Positions 1 through 8,043 are shown, counted from the stretch's first letter. The stretch: DNA of 64,000 nt from Amycolatopsis umgeniensis (GCF_014205155.1 NZ_JACHMX010000001.1:8060001-8124000); one strand, 5' to 3'. Numbers and translations are program-made. The notes: generated by a model from the sequence alone, not told the origin.

Positions 1-1467
1 CATGGCGCGCAGCTCCCACGTGACCTGGTTCAGGTCGCCGTTGTGGAACACGCAGATGACGCAGCGCTGATCCGCCCACAGTTCGCGGTACCGGGCGATG
101 GTCAGCAGTTCCGCCATTCCGTTCATCTGCATCGCGCCGTCGCCGACCAGGGCGATCACCGGACGGTCGGGATGGGCGAACTTTGCACCGATCGCGTAGG
201 GGACGCCGGAACCCATCGTCGCCAACGTGCCGGAAAGGGTGCCCCGCATCCGGCCGCGCATCCGGAGGTTCCTGGCGTACCAGTTGGTGGCCGAACCGGA
301 ATCGGCGGTGACGATGGCGTCTTCGGGGATCCGCTCGGACAGTTCGTGCACGATCCGCATCGGGTTGACCGGTTCGGCGTCCAGCATCGCCTGGCGGGTC
401 ACCGTCTCCTGCCACTCGCCGACGCGCTTTTCGATCCGCTCCCGCCAGCCGCGTTCGGTTTTGCGTTCCAGCAACGGGATCAGCTGTTGCAAGGCGCCCT
501 TCGCGTCGCCGAGCAAATTGACCTCGGTCGGATAACGCAGCCCGAGGAAACGGGGATCGATGTCGATCTGCACGGCCCGCGCCTGGCCGAACTCGGGCAG
601 GAATTGCGCGTACGGCATGTTCGAGCCGACGATGAGGAGCGTGTCGCAGTCTCGCATCATCTCGTACGTCGGCCGGGTGCCGAGAAGACCGATGGATCCG
701 GTGACGTACGGCAGATCGTCGGGCAGGACGTCCTTGCCCAGCAACGCTTTCGCTATTCCGGCGCCGGTGAGTTCGGCGACTTCGCGTAGCTCGGTGACGG
801 CGTTGCGCGCGCCCTGACCGATCAGGATCGCGACCTTTTCACCCGCGTTCAGCACCTCCGCGGCACGAGCGACCTCTTCCGAGGGCGGGATGACACTGGC
901 CCTCGGGTGATCGGGCGGCGAGGACGGCACGTGCTTGAACTCGTGCTTCGGCGGGTGATAGGTCTCCTCCTGCAGATCCGCCGGGATGATCAGCGCCGTG
1001 GGCGCCCGCTGCGCGATGGCCGTGCGGAGGGCGCGGTCGAGCGCGTTCGGCAATTGTTCGGGGACGTTCACCTCGACGAGGTATTCGCTCGCGACGTCCT
1101 TGAACAACGCCTGCAGGTCCACCTCCTGCTGGTAACTGCCGCCCATCGCGCTGCGCGCCGTCTGCCCGACGATCGCGACCACCGGCACGTGGTCGAGTTT
1201 GGCGTCGTACAGGCCGTTGAGCAGGTGGATCGCGCCCGGGCCGGACGTCGCCATGCAGACACCGGGCCGCCCGCTCAGTTTCGCGTAGCCGACGGCCGCG
1301 AACGCCGCCATCTCTTCGTGGCGCGTCTGCACGAAGCGAGGCTTGTTCCCCGCCGCGCCGAACGCGGTCACCAGCCCGTTGATCCCGTCACCGGGGTAGG
1401 CGAAGACCTGCTCCACGTCCCATTCGCGCAGCCGGGTCAGAACATGGTCCGCAACGGTTTCGCTCAT
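1..1467 (-). CDS. Thiamine-pyrophosphate enzyme, pyruvate oxidase/PoxB-like (C-terminus off window)
   Basis: The visible 489 residues are the N-terminal and central parts of a TPP-dependent decarboxylase/oxidase; the C-terminus lies beyond position 1. Seen: an N-terminal PYR domain with the catalytic Glu region (QTRHEEMAAFAA), a central Rossmann domain, and the start of the PP domain with the TPP-binding GDG motif (VGDGAMQMNG) followed by FHNGDLNQ. The family converts pyruvate to acetate/CO2 or related 2-oxo acids; the substrate cannot be fixed from sequence. The start at 1467 is supported by a stress-type promoter whose box lies exactly 15 bases upstream. It follows an NDH-2-like flavoprotein gene on the same strand by 47 bases, so electrons could pass to quinone, which is inference. 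Confidence 0.85.
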   Translation of the reverse strand, partial: MSETVADHVLTRLREWDVEQVFAYPGDGINGLVTAFGAAGNKPRFVQTRHEEMAAFAAVGYAKLSGRPGVCMATSGPGAIHLLNGLYDAKLDHVPVVAIVGQTARSAMGGSYQQEVDLQALFKDVASEYLVEVNVPEQLPNALDRALRTAIAQRAPTALIIPADLQEETYHPPKHEFKHVPSSPPDHPRASVIPPSEEVARAAEVLNAGEKVAILIGQGARNAVTELREVAELTGAGIAKALLGKDVLPDDLPYVTGSIGLLGTRPTYEMMRDCDTLLIVGSNMPYAQFLPEFGQARAVQIDIDPRFLGLRYPTEVNLLGDAKGALQQLIPLLERKTERGWRERIEKRVGEWQETVTRQAMLDAEPVNPMRIVHELSERIPEDAIVTADSGSATNWYARNLRMRGRMRGTLSGTLATMGSGVPYAIGAKFAHPDRPVIALVGDGAMQMNGMAELLTIARYRELWADQRCVICVFHNGDLNQVTWELRAM

Positions 1468-1476
1468 GGGCGGCGG

Positions 1477-1502
1477 ATACCGCAGCCTCCCGGCGGCTAA
1501 AC
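1477..1502 (-). promoter_or_regulatory. SigB/SigF-type promoter of the TPP-enzyme gene
   Basis: On the reverse strand GTTT (1502-1499), 16 bases, CGGTAT (1482-1477). The box begins exactly 15 bases before the ATG at 1467, so the mRNA is probably leaderless. The box deviates from GGGTAN at its first base. Confidence 0.5.
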
Positions 1503-1514
1503 GTGCTCGAGGAT

Positions 1515-2810
1515 CTAACGCTTCGTGCGGGGCACTTCCGGCGAATCGGTGTCGAGCGGTACCGACGCCCCCCGGACGAGTCCCAATTGGACGGTCTGGC
1601 GTTTCGTCACCGCTTCCAGCGCCCAGTCGGTGGCGGTGCGCAGCCGGTTGCCCGGCATGGCCAGCAGGTGGTAGCCCCGCGTGACCGCCTTGGCGGCGAG
1701 CCCGGAAAGGGGGATGTGCAAGGGATTCGCCGCGGCCTGGTGGGCACCGAGGTCGACGACGAAGCCGAGATCGTGGTGCCGGTACGTGCCGTGCGAGCCG
1801 TACCCGAGGGACGCGGCCACGTTCCGCCCGGCGAGTCTGCCCTGCCGTTCGGCGTGCTGGGCCGTCATCGGCGTGTACTCGCCCGGCCTGGTCAGATCCG
1901 GGACGGCGGCCGCGTCGCCGCAGGCGTAGACGTCGCGCCGTCCGGGGACGTTCAGCCGCGCGGTGACGACGAGCCTGCCCTTGGCCGTTTCCAGCCCCAG
2001 GTCCTCGACCAGCGGATCCGGCCGGACGCCGACACACCAGACGAGGGTGTGGGTCGGCACGGATTCACCGGAGGTCAGCGTCACGCCCTTCGCGTCGGCG
2101 TTGTCGACCGAGGTCTTCATCAGCACCTCGACGCCACGCGCCCGCAACACCTCGTCCGCGGTGACACCGAGACGGCGATCGAGTTCCGGCAGGACACGTT
2201 CGGCCACGTCCAGCAGCAGCCACCGGATCTTCTGGCCGTCCAGTTCGGGATGCCGGGCGGCGAGCGCGGAGGTGAACGCCGGGCCCTGCGCGGCGACCTC
2301 CGTCCCGGTGTAGCCGGCGCCGACCACGACGAACGTGCAGCGCGCGTCGCGTTCGGCGGGATCCTTCGCGGAGGCAGCCAGTTCTATCTGCCGGGTGACG
2401 TGATCCCGCAGGTAGAGCGCCTCGGGAAGGCCGCGGAAGCCGTGGGCGTACTCGGGCACGCCGGGGATCGGCAGCAGCTTGTTGACGCTGCCCGCGGCGA
2501 GTACGAGACGGTCGTAGCCGATGTCGTGCTCGCGATCCTCGGGGTCGGTGTAGCGCACGCTGCGGCCGTCGAAGTCGACCGAGGTCGCGGTGCCGAGCAC
2601 GAGGCGCACGCCGCGCAGGGTGCCGGGGATGGACACCGAAATCCGCCGCGGTTCGAGGATCCCTGCGGCGACTTCGGGCAGCAGCGGGAGATAAAGGAAG
2701 TAGTCGGTCGGGTTCAGCACGACGACTTCCGTGTCCTCGCCGACTGACTTCAGCAGGGTTTTGGCGGCGTTGTAGCCGGCGAATCCGCCGCCGATGATCA
2801 CTACGCGCAT
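1515..2810 (-). CDS. FAD-dependent NADH dehydrogenase-like oxidoreductase (NDH-2 type)
   Basis: A 431-residue flavoprotein of the type II NADH dehydrogenase family, which passes electrons from NAD(P)H to quinone at the membrane without pumping protons. The N-terminal FAD-binding motif VVIIGGGFAGYNAA begins at residue 3, the second (NADH-binding) dinucleotide fold is at VVVGAGYTGTEVA (about residue 165), and the C-terminal FAD contact CGDAAAVPD is present. It begins 2 bases after the DUF4235 gene ends, so it is the last gene of a four-gene operon transcribed from about 3.83 kb. A role in redox balance during stress fits its promoter and neighbours but is inferred. Confidence 0.85.
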   Translation of the reverse strand: MRVVIIGGGFAGYNAAKTLLKSVGEDTEVVVLNPTDYFLYLPLLPEVAAGILEPRRISVSIPGTLRGVRLVLGTATSVDFDGRSVRYTDPEDREHDIGYDRLVLAAGSVNKLLPIPGVPEYAHGFRGLPEALYLRDHVTRQIELAASAKDPAERDARCTFVVVGAGYTGTEVAAQGPAFTSALAARHPELDGQKIRWLLLDVAERVLPELDRRLGVTADEVLRARGVEVLMKTSVDNADAKGVTLTSGESVPTHTLVWCVGVRPDPLVEDLGLETAKGRLVVTARLNVPGRRDVYACGDAAAVPDLTRPGEYTPMTAQHAERQGRLAGRNVAASLGYGSHGTYRHHDLGFVVDLGAHQAAANPLHIPLSGLAAKAVTRGYHLLAMPGNRLRTATDWALEAVTKRQTVQLGLVRGASVPLDTDSPEVPRTKR

Positions 2811-2812
2811 CG

Positions 2813-3079
2813 TCAGTCCTCGGTGGGCCAGTCGCCGGTCGCCTTGCGGTAACCGACAGCGCCCGCGCGTTCGGTGGCCGCCTTCACCGCGCCGAAGATC
2901 GCGCCCTGTGCCGCGGCGGCGACGATCACCTGAGTCCAGGTGAAGTCCCGGTCCGTGGCGTTCGGCGCGTCCTCTTCGCCGCTCACGCGTTTCCAGATCT
3001 GCTTGAACGCGATTCCGGCGAGCACACCGCCCGCGGCGCTCACGACCATGTTCAGTGGTTTGTAGAGAACCTTGTTCAC
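2813..3079 (-). CDS. DUF4235 small membrane protein
   Basis: An 88-residue protein matching the DUF4235 pattern: MNKVLYKP at the N-terminus, a glycine-rich membrane segment (about 8-26), a charged loop, and a second amphipathic or membrane helix (about 50-72) ending in a WP-containing tail. The function of the family is unknown. Its ATG overlaps the stop of the upstream DUF3618 gene by 4 bases (ATGA), so the two are translationally coupled. Confidence 0.8.
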   Translation of the reverse strand: MNKVLYKPLNMVVSAAGGVLAGIAFKQIWKRVSGEEDAPNATDRDFTWTQVIVAAAAQGAIFGAVKAATERAGAVGYRKATGDWPTED

Positions 3080-3381
3080 GACGAAGACCTCTTTCGCATG
3101 ATCAGCCGGATCGTGACGAGCAGCGCGAGAGCACCGGCGAAGATCGGCAGCGGATTCGCGCGGACGACTTCGGTGCCCTGACGGAACTTCTCCGCCGCGG
3201 GCTCGGAGACCTTCTCGGAGATCTTGGCGCTGGCCTGGTCGACCTTGGCGTCGAGGTTGTCGTTGACGCGGGTCTTGACGTCGAGTTTCCGGCCCAGCGC
3301 GTCGAGGGTTTCGGTGAGTTCCTCGCGGGTCACGTCGCGATCGGTGCGGGCTTGTTCGGCGTTCTTGGGGAAATCGGTCAT
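3076..3381 (-). CDS. DUF3618 protein
   Basis: A 101-residue protein with the DUF3618 signature: an acidic N-terminal helix (TREELTETLDALGRKLDVK), an amphipathic middle predicted to be helical, and one C-terminal membrane segment (about residues 76-94) followed by a basic tail (MRKRSSS). The family commonly sits next to phage-holin-like and DUF4235 genes in actinobacteria, as here, and probably forms part of a membrane-associated stress module; no biochemical role is known. The start at 3381 overlaps the upstream stop codon by 4 bases. Confidence 0.8.
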   Translation of the reverse strand: MTDFPKNAEQARTDRDVTREELTETLDALGRKLDVKTRVNDNLDAKVDQASAKISEKVSEPAAEKFRQGTEVVRANPLPIFAGALALLVTIRLIMRKRSSS

Positions 3382-3791
3382 GAGCGTACTCCCTGTTTGA
3401 CGGTGTCGACGTCCTTGCGGACGCCTTCGATGGCCTCCTCGGGCACCGGCGGCGTCGCGCTCGCGACCTCCTTCTTGCCGACGATGGCCGAAAGCCCGCC
3501 GATCAGCAGCAGCGCCGCGCCGGTCACCACGGCCGCCAGCCAGGCGGGCATGACCAGAGCGAGCGCCAGCACCACCGCGGCGATCAAGGTCGCCAGGCCG
3601 AACAGCGCGAAAACACCGGCCGCGCCGAACAAACCGGCGCCGAGGCCCATCCGCTTCCCTTTGCTCTGCAACTCGAAAACGGCCAGCCGCATCTCGTCGC
3701 GCACCAGGCGTTTGACCTCGTCGCCAAGGTCGGAAACCAGTTCGCCGACCGACCTGTCTTCGGGCGGCTTCCGGTGGGTCTCTTCGATCAT
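3378..3791 (-). CDS. Phage-holin-3-6-like (actinobacterial holin-X) membrane protein
   Basis: A 137-residue protein with a charged N-terminal helix (ELVSDLGDEVKRLVRDEMRLA) and two hydrophobic helices (about 49-80 and 85-106), typical of the putative actinobacterial holin-X family. Despite the name, no phage gene is nearby and a chromosomal stress or envelope role is more likely. The start at 3791 has a strong ribosome-binding site (GAGGAGG, 6 bases upstream). It is the first gene of the operon with the DUF3618, DUF4235 and NDH-2-like genes. Confidence 0.8.
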   Translation of the reverse strand: MIEETHRKPPEDRSVGELVSDLGDEVKRLVRDEMRLAVFELQSKGKRMGLGAGLFGAAGVFALFGLATLIAAVVLALALVMPAWLAAVVTGAALLLIGGLSAIVGKKEVASATPPVPEEAIEGVRKDVDTVKQGVRS

Positions 3792-3823
3792 GGGGCACCT
3801 CCTCGGAGCGTTCTGCCCGCCGG

Positions 3824-3849
3824 GTACCCGGGAGTACGGGCGATCAATC
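3824..3849 (-). promoter_or_regulatory. SigB/SigF-type promoter of the holin/DUF3618/DUF4235/NDH-2 operon
   Basis: On the reverse strand GATT (3849-3846), 16 bases, GGGTAC (3829-3824), 38 bases before the ATG at 3791. It faces away from the SRPBCC promoter at 3857-3882. Confidence 0.55.
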
Positions 3850-3856
3850 ACGGAGA

Positions 3857-3882
3857 GTTTCGGCCCTCCGAGGGCCGGGTAG
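3857..3882 (+). promoter_or_regulatory. SigB/SigF-type promoter of the SRPBCC gene
   Basis: GTTT (3857-3860), 16 bases, GGGTAG (3877-3882); a 45-base leader follows, with AGGAGG just before the ATG at 3928. Confidence 0.6.
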
Positions 3883-3927
3883 CCGGGGAGTGCCGGCTCG
3901 AAAAGCACCCAACCGACAGGAGGATGC

Positions 3928-4389
3928 ATGAGCACGATCACCGAAATGGTGGACGTCGAAGTACCGGTCAAGACCGCGTACAACCAGTGGACGCAGTTCG
4001 AGTCCTTCCCGCAGTTCATGGAAGGCGTCGAGGAGATCCGTCAGATCGACGCGACGCACACTCACTGGGTGACCAAGTTCGGTGGTGTGAGCCGGGAATT
4101 CGACGCGACCATCACCGAACAGCATCCCGACGAACGCGTCGCGTGGACGTCGGACTCCGGTCCCGACCACGCGGGCGTCATCACATTCCATCGCCTGGGC
4201 GACGGCAAGACCCGTGTCACCGCGCAGATGGACATCGACCCGGAAGGCTTCGCCGAGAACGTCGCCGACAAACTCGGCGTGCTCGACCGCCGGATCAAGG
4301 GCGACATGAAGCGGTTCAAGGAGTTCATCGAGAGCCGCGGCCATGAGTCCGGTGCGTGGCGCGGCGACGTGGACCGTCCCGGCAGCTGA
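3928..4389 (+). CDS. SRPBCC (START/Bet v1-like) family protein
   Basis: A 153-residue protein of the polyketide-cyclase/dehydrase branch of the SRPBCC fold, which binds hydrophobic ligands in a helix-grip cavity. Seen: the N-terminal strand ending VDVEVPVKTAYNQWTQFESFPQFM, the middle strand block, and the C-terminal long helix (LGVLDRRIKGDMKRFKEFIESRG). Members like this next to stress genes are common and mostly uncharacterised; the ligand is unknown. AGGAGG precedes the ATG. Confidence 0.85.
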   Translation: MSTITEMVDVEVPVKTAYNQWTQFESFPQFMEGVEEIRQIDATHTHWVTKFGGVSREFDATITEQHPDERVAWTSDSGPDHAGVITFHRLGDGKTRVTAQMDIDPEGFAENVADKLGVLDRRIKGDMKRFKEFIESRGHESGAWRGDVDRPGS

Positions 4390-4397
4390 CCCCTGTG

Positions 4398-4448
4398 CCC
4401 GGGATCTCCCCTGGAAGACGGCGTTTTCCAGGGGGAGATCCCGGGTAT
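4398..4448. promoter_or_regulatory. Inverted repeat carrying the SigB/SigF-type promoter of the 4488 gene
   Basis: A near-perfect inverted repeat pairs 4398-4416 with 4426-4445 (one bulge). GTTT at 4423-4426, 16 bases, GGGTAT at 4443-4448 form a consensus promoter for the gene at 4488, placed in the loop and right arm of the hairpin. The hairpin may also act as terminator of the SRPBCC gene. Confidence 0.5.
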
Positions 4449-4487
4449 TTCATGGGGTGAGGTCCACAACGAAGGGAGCGTCCCGGC

Positions 4488-4952
4488 ATGACTACCAACG
4501 CATACGTCGCCTTCCTCGTCATCGGGGTGGCGCTGGTCATGCTCGACGGCCTGATCATCTACCAGAGCGGTAAGCGCTACCTGCGAGGTTCCTACGGCGA
4601 TCCGGCCGCCGGGGCCTCCATGACGTGGCTCGTGACGGTGCTGTTCCACCTCGCGACGCTGGGCGTCTTGGCACTGCTGTCGACCATCGACATCGGAGGC
4701 AGCGACCTCCCGGGCGTGGTCGGCAGGCTCGGGGTGCTGTTGCTGGTCCTGGCGATCGCCCACGCGATCACGCTCAGCGTGCTCTCGCGGATCCGTGGCG
4801 AGCAGGAGGCCGAGGCGGTCATCAACCGCCCCCGGCAGCGTGTCGAACCCGAGCAACAGGGCACGACGGTGACGCCGGTGCCCGGGCAGGAAGGCCGCTA
4901 CCCGACCGCGAGCCCGTCGATCGAGCATCAGGCGCCGTACACGACGCCGTAG
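4488..4952 (+). CDS. Hypothetical three-helix membrane protein
   Basis: A 154-residue protein I do not recognise. It has three hydrophobic segments (about residues 6-24, 45-64 and 76-98) and a hydrophilic proline/glutamine-rich cytoplasmic-looking tail (about 105-154). It is preceded by GAAGGGAG and by a stress-type promoter, and followed by a strong bidirectional terminator. It probably belongs to the same stress regulon as its neighbours, but no function can be assigned. Confidence 0.7.
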   Translation: MTTNAYVAFLVIGVALVMLDGLIIYQSGKRYLRGSYGDPAAGASMTWLVTVLFHLATLGVLALLSTIDIGGSDLPGVVGRLGVLLLVLAIAHAITLSVLSRIRGEQEAEAVINRPRQRVEPEQQGTTVTPVPGQEGRYPTASPSIEHQAPYTTP

Positions 4953-4969
4953 AAAGCCCTTCCGCCCCG

Positions 4970-5023
4970 AGTACGTGAAGAAGGCCCCCTCCCAGCACTG
5001 GGAGGGGGCCTTCTTCACGTACT
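4970..5023. terminator. Bidirectional terminator hairpin
   Basis: Perfect inverted repeat of about 25 bases per arm (right arm from TGGGAGGGGGCC to CACGTACT) with a 4-base loop, placed between the convergent 4488 gene and the sigma factor gene. Confidence 0.75.
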
Positions 5024-5024
5024 A

Positions 5025-5813
5025 CTACTCCGAGAGCTTCCCTCGCAGCTGTTCCAACGTCTGCGAAAGAAGCCGCGAGACGTGCATCTGCGAGATGCCG
5101 ACGCGTTCCGCGATCTGCGTCTGCGTGTAACCGCCGAAGAACCGCATCACCAGAATCGCGCGTTCCCGCTTCGGGAGCTCCCGCAGCAGTGGTTGCAGCG
5201 CCTCGTGGTTCTCCACCAAGGCCATCTCGTGGTCCTCTTCGCCGATGGTGTCGGCGAGGGAAAGGGCCTCGGTGGCATCGTCGTGGACAGGCTTGTCGAC
5301 CGACAGCGTCTGATACGCCTGGCCGGCGAGCAGGCCTTCGCGCACTTCGTTGACTTCGAGCCCGAGGTACTCGGCGAGTTCCGTCGGGGTCGGCGCGCGG
5401 CCGAGCCGCTGGGACAGCGCGGCGGTGCCTTGGCTGAGCGAGACGTGGAGTTCCTTGAGCCGTCTCGGCACCCGAACCGACCAGCCGGTGTCCCGGAAGT
5501 GCCGCCGGACCTCGCCCATCACCGTGGGGACGGCGAAGGAGAGGAAGTCGTGGCCGCGGCCGGGATCGAAGCGGTCGACCGCGTTGATCAGGCCGATCCG
5601 CGCCACCTGCACCAAATCCTCGCGGGGCTCGCCCCGGCCGGAGAACCGGGTGGCGATGTGCTCGGCGAGCGGCAGCAGTTCGGTGACGAGACGGGCTCGG
5701 ACTTCCTGGCGGCGAGCAGAATCCTCGGGCAGCGAGGACAACTCTTCGAAGAGGGGTTCGCAATGAGCGTAGTCGTCGGCCTGCCGCGTGAGTGTCTTGC
5801 GCTCGCCGCTCAC
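5025..5813 (-). CDS. RNA polymerase sigma factor, SigB/SigF family
   Basis: A 262-residue sigma-70 family factor of the general-stress/sporulation group. Region 2 is visible (LVQVARIGLINAVDRFDPGRG, with FAVPTVMGEVRRHFRD following), then region 3, then region 4 with the DNA-binding helix-turn-helix (YTQTQIAERVGISQMHVSRLL) near the C-terminus. The GTG start at 5813 overlaps the stop of the upstream anti-sigma gene (GTGA), the classical rsbW-sigB / usfX-sigF arrangement. Its expected promoter pattern (GTTT, 14-17 bases, GGGTA) occurs many times in this window, so it probably drives the flanking stress genes. Confidence 0.9.
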   Translation of the reverse strand: MSGERKTLTRQADDYAHCEPLFEELSSLPEDSARRQEVRARLVTELLPLAEHIATRFSGRGEPREDLVQVARIGLINAVDRFDPGRGHDFLSFAVPTVMGEVRRHFRDTGWSVRVPRRLKELHVSLSQGTAALSQRLGRAPTPTELAEYLGLEVNEVREGLLAGQAYQTLSVDKPVHDDATEALSLADTIGEEDHEMALVENHEALQPLLRELPKRERAILVMRFFGGYTQTQIAERVGISQMHVSRLLSQTLEQLRGKLSE

Positions 5814-6262
5814 CCGTCGCTCGTTCCCGGAGCCAGGATGAGGTCGATCGTCGTCGTACCCCCCGCCTCGCCGGGAAACGGCTCGTACCGGGCGGTCGCG
5901 GAAGCCGTCAAGGTCGTCAGGACGTGCCAGCCGAACGTCGTCTCGCTCGGCAGATAGGGCTTCGCCGTCCGAGTCGAGATCGAGACGGCTATTCCCTCCG
6001 GTATCTCGTGAAAGACACAGCAAAGAACGGCTCCCGGTTCAGCGGGTTGGACAAGTTGGGAACAGGCTTCGTCGACGGCCATCTTCGCGTCTGAAATGGC
6101 GTCCAAGCCGAAGTCCGCACGCGCCACGACACCGTGGGTGAGCGTGCGGACGAGGGGGATCTGTTCCGCCTCGGCGGGCAGGCGGAGTTCGACCCGGTCG
6201 ATCAGTCCGTCCGAGTGAGGGCGGGTTTGAGGGGTCAGGCTGCCCCGTCCGTGTGCGTCCAT
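5810..6262 (-). CDS. Anti-sigma factor, RsbW/UsfX-like ATP-binding protein
   Basis: A 150-residue GHKL-fold protein that, by family, binds and inhibits the sigma factor encoded just downstream and can phosphorylate STAS anti-anti-sigma proteins. Seen: an N-terminal strand (RVELRLPAEAEQIPLVR), the N-box helix (AKMAVDEACSQLVQ), and the C-terminal TTTIDLIL strand. The usual Mg-binding Asn of the N-box is not obvious, as in some mycobacterial UsfX-type proteins. The ATG at 6262 is preferred over an upstream in-frame TTG at 6295. Two STAS genes (55138 and 58628) could encode partners. Confidence 0.8.
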   Translation of the reverse strand: MDAHGRGSLTPQTRPHSDGLIDRVELRLPAEAEQIPLVRTLTHGVVARADFGLDAISDAKMAVDEACSQLVQPAEPGAVLCCVFHEIPEGIAVSISTRTAKPYLPSETTFGWHVLTTLTASATARYEPFPGEAGGTTTIDLILAPGTSDG

Positions 6263-6326
6263 TCCGATACCTATCTGTCCGTGGCCGTGAGGCAACCGCG
6301 GAGGGGACCCGCCGCGGGACGCGTGA

Positions 6327-6659
6327 TCAACGGCCGAGGGCTCGCTGAAGCTCCTTTTTGGACATCTTCGACCGGCCCTTGACGTTGCGTTTCTTCGCCT
6401 CGTTGTAGAGCTGGTCCTTGGTCGGGCCGTTCGGGCCCTGCCGGTTGCCGGACCGCTTGCCGCCGCGCCGCTGCGGTGACATGTCCTCGGTGGACGTGCG
6501 GCTCGCCTGGCGCGACTCGCCCGCCTGCGCGCGGTTCTTGTTCACCGTGCGTGCGGCGATCTCTTCGGCCCGGTCGGTGCTCGCGCCCCGGTCCTTCGCC
6601 GAGTCCTTGATGTGTTCGTACTGACGTTCTCGTTTGTCGCTCCAGCTCCGCTCGGGCAT
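6327..6659 (-). CDS. Small basic protein with Rho-N/SAP-like C-terminal motif
   Basis: A 110-residue, very hydrophilic protein, often labelled plasmid stabilisation protein in actinobacteria without experimental support. The C-terminus (KDQLYNEAKKRNVKGRSKMSKKELQRAL) resembles the Rho N-terminal/SAP helix-extended-helix used for nucleic-acid binding, and the middle is rich in Arg, Gln and Ser. GAGAGGAG precedes the ATG. It has a stress-type promoter and stands upstream of the anti-sigma/sigma pair, so read-through could add to sigma expression. Confidence 0.7.
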   Translation of the reverse strand: MPERSWSDKRERQYEHIKDSAKDRGASTDRAEEIAARTVNKNRAQAGESRQASRTSTEDMSPQRRGGKRSGNRQGPNGPTKDQLYNEAKKRNVKGRSKMSKKELQRALGR

Positions 6660-6684
6660 CGCGGCTCCTCTCTTCCCGGATCAG

Positions 6685-6711
6685 GTACCCCGTTCGATTC
6701 GCCGGATAAAC
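6685..6711 (-). promoter_or_regulatory. SigB/SigF-type promoter of the 6659 gene
   Basis: On the reverse strand GTTT (6711-6708), 17 bases, GGGTAC (6690-6685), 31 bases before the ATG at 6659. It nearly abuts the divergent promoter at 6717. Confidence 0.5.
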
Positions 6712-6716
6712 CTCCG

Positions 6717-6741
6717 GTTGACCACCGGAACGGGCGGGTAC
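6717..6741 (+). promoter_or_regulatory. SigB/SigF-type promoter of the LLM oxidoreductase gene
   Basis: GTTG (6717-6720), 15 bases, GGGTAC (6736-6741), 34 bases before the ATG at 6770, which has AAGGAGG upstream. Confidence 0.5.
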
Positions 6742-6769
6742 GCGGAGGTCAGACGCGAAGGAGGCTTCA

Positions 6770-7732
6770 ATGCGCATCGGCTACACGCTCATGACCGAAC
6801 AGGCCGGACCGAAGGACCTGGTGGGGTACGCCGCCGGGGCCGAGAAGGCGGGATTCGACTTCGAGGTGATGAGCGACCACTACTCGCCTTGGCTGGACGA
6901 GCAGGGCCATTCGCCGTACGCGTGGAGCGTGCTGGGAGCGGTCACCCAGAGCACCGAACGGGTCGAGCTGATGACCTTCGTGACCTGTCCGACCATGCGC
7001 TACCACCCCGCGGTGGTGGCACAGAAGGCGGCGACCGTCCAAGAGCTTTCGGACGGCCGGTTCACCCTCGGGCTCGGCGCGGGGGAGAACCTCAACGAGC
7101 ACGTCGTCGGGCGCGGCTGGCCGTCGGCGAACGTCCGCCACGACATGCTCGCCGAAGCGATCCAGATCATCGGCGGGCTGTTCGACGGCGGCTACTTCAA
7201 CTACGCGGGTGATCACTTCCGGGTGGACTCGGCGAAGCTCTGGGATCTCCCGGAGCAGCGTGTCCCGATCGCCGTCGCGGTGTCCGGGTCACAGTCGGTC
7301 ACCCGGTTTGCGCCGATCGCCGACGCGATGATCGCGGTGGAGGCGGACGAAACGCTGGGCCGGGCGTGGGACGCCACCAAACCCGGCCCGCCGACCAGGA
7401 AGATCGCTCAGCTGCCGGTGTCCTGGGGTGAGGATCGCGACGCCGCGATCCAGCGGGCGCACGAGCAGTTCCGCTGGTTCGGCGGCGGCTGGAAGGTCAA
7501 CGCCGAACTGCCGGGACCCTCGGGGTTCGCCGGAGCCACCCAGTTCGTCAAACCCGAGGACGTCGCCGCGGCCATCCCGTGCGGACCGGATGTCGATCAG
7601 ATCGTGAAGCAGGCCGGCGAATTCGAAGCGGCCGGATTCACCGACCTCGCCCTGATCCAGATCGGCGGAGACCAGCAGGAGGGCTTCCTGCGGTTCGCCG
7701 AGGAGACGCTGCTCCCGGCCCTGCGGGGCTGA
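6770..7732 (+). CDS. F420-dependent LLM-class oxidoreductase (FGD-like, TIGR03557 type)
   Basis: A 320-residue TIM-barrel protein of the luciferase-like family that uses deazaflavin F420. Seen: the N-terminal strand MRIGYTLMTEQ, the SDHYSPWLDEQGHSPYAWSVL segment, LMTFVTCPTMRYHPAVVAQ, and the GLGAGENLNEHV loop, all typical of the glucose-6-phosphate-dehydrogenase-like branch. The substrate cannot be told. It stands alone between a stress-type promoter and a small gene. F420 enzymes support an actinobacterial host. Confidence 0.85.
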   Translation: MRIGYTLMTEQAGPKDLVGYAAGAEKAGFDFEVMSDHYSPWLDEQGHSPYAWSVLGAVTQSTERVELMTFVTCPTMRYHPAVVAQKAATVQELSDGRFTLGLGAGENLNEHVVGRGWPSANVRHDMLAEAIQIIGGLFDGGYFNYAGDHFRVDSAKLWDLPEQRVPIAVAVSGSQSVTRFAPIADAMIAVEADETLGRAWDATKPGPPTRKIAQLPVSWGEDRDAAIQRAHEQFRWFGGGWKVNAELPGPSGFAGATQFVKPEDVAAAIPCGPDVDQIVKQAGEFEAAGFTDLALIQIGGDQQEGFLRFAEETLLPALRG

Positions 7733-7787
7733 TTCACACGGACGGAGTAAGCCGGGCCTGTCTCTGCACACCCGTACGGGGACACCT

Positions 7788-7813
7788 GTGTGCGAGCCCG
7801 CGATCGTGGGTAC
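7788..7813 (+). promoter_or_regulatory. SigB/SigF-type promoter of the 63-residue gene
   Basis: GTGT (7788-7791), 16 bases, GGGTAC (7808-7813), 43 bases before the ATG at 7851. It matches the looser GNNT...GGGTA consensus. Confidence 0.4.
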
Positions 7814-7850
7814 CAGTACGGCACGTCGGCCTTCACCCAAGGGGGATCTG

Positions 7851-8042
7851 ATGAAAAACGAGCTAGGGCTACACCCGGTACCCGACCTGATAATGGAGGG
7901 GCAGGACTCACCGGAGCAGGAAGAGATGCGCCGCAGGGCGGCTCTCGCCGTGGCTTCACGGGCGACGAGCGCCGATGACTGCGCGACCCTTCTGGACATG
8001 CTCGGCCTGCACGACGGCGGCCGCAGCTCCGAAGTGGCCTGA
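7851..8042 (+). CDS. Small hypothetical protein (63 residues)
   Basis: A 63-residue, mostly helical, acidic protein (SPEQEEMRRRAALAVASRATSADDCATLLDMLGLHD). I recognise no domain; similar short helical proteins occur in Pseudonocardiales. The start is supported by AAGGGGGA upstream of the ATG. It ends one base before the convergent udgX-like gene ends. Confidence 0.65.
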   Translation: MKNELGLHPVPDLIMEGQDSPEQEEMRRRAALAVASRATSADDCATLLDMLGLHDGGRSSEVA

Positions 8043-8043
8043 T

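Noticed and set aside
3378..3791. Holin-like gene considered as evidence of a prophage
   Set aside because: No other phage gene; the family is common as a chromosomal stress gene next to DUF3618.
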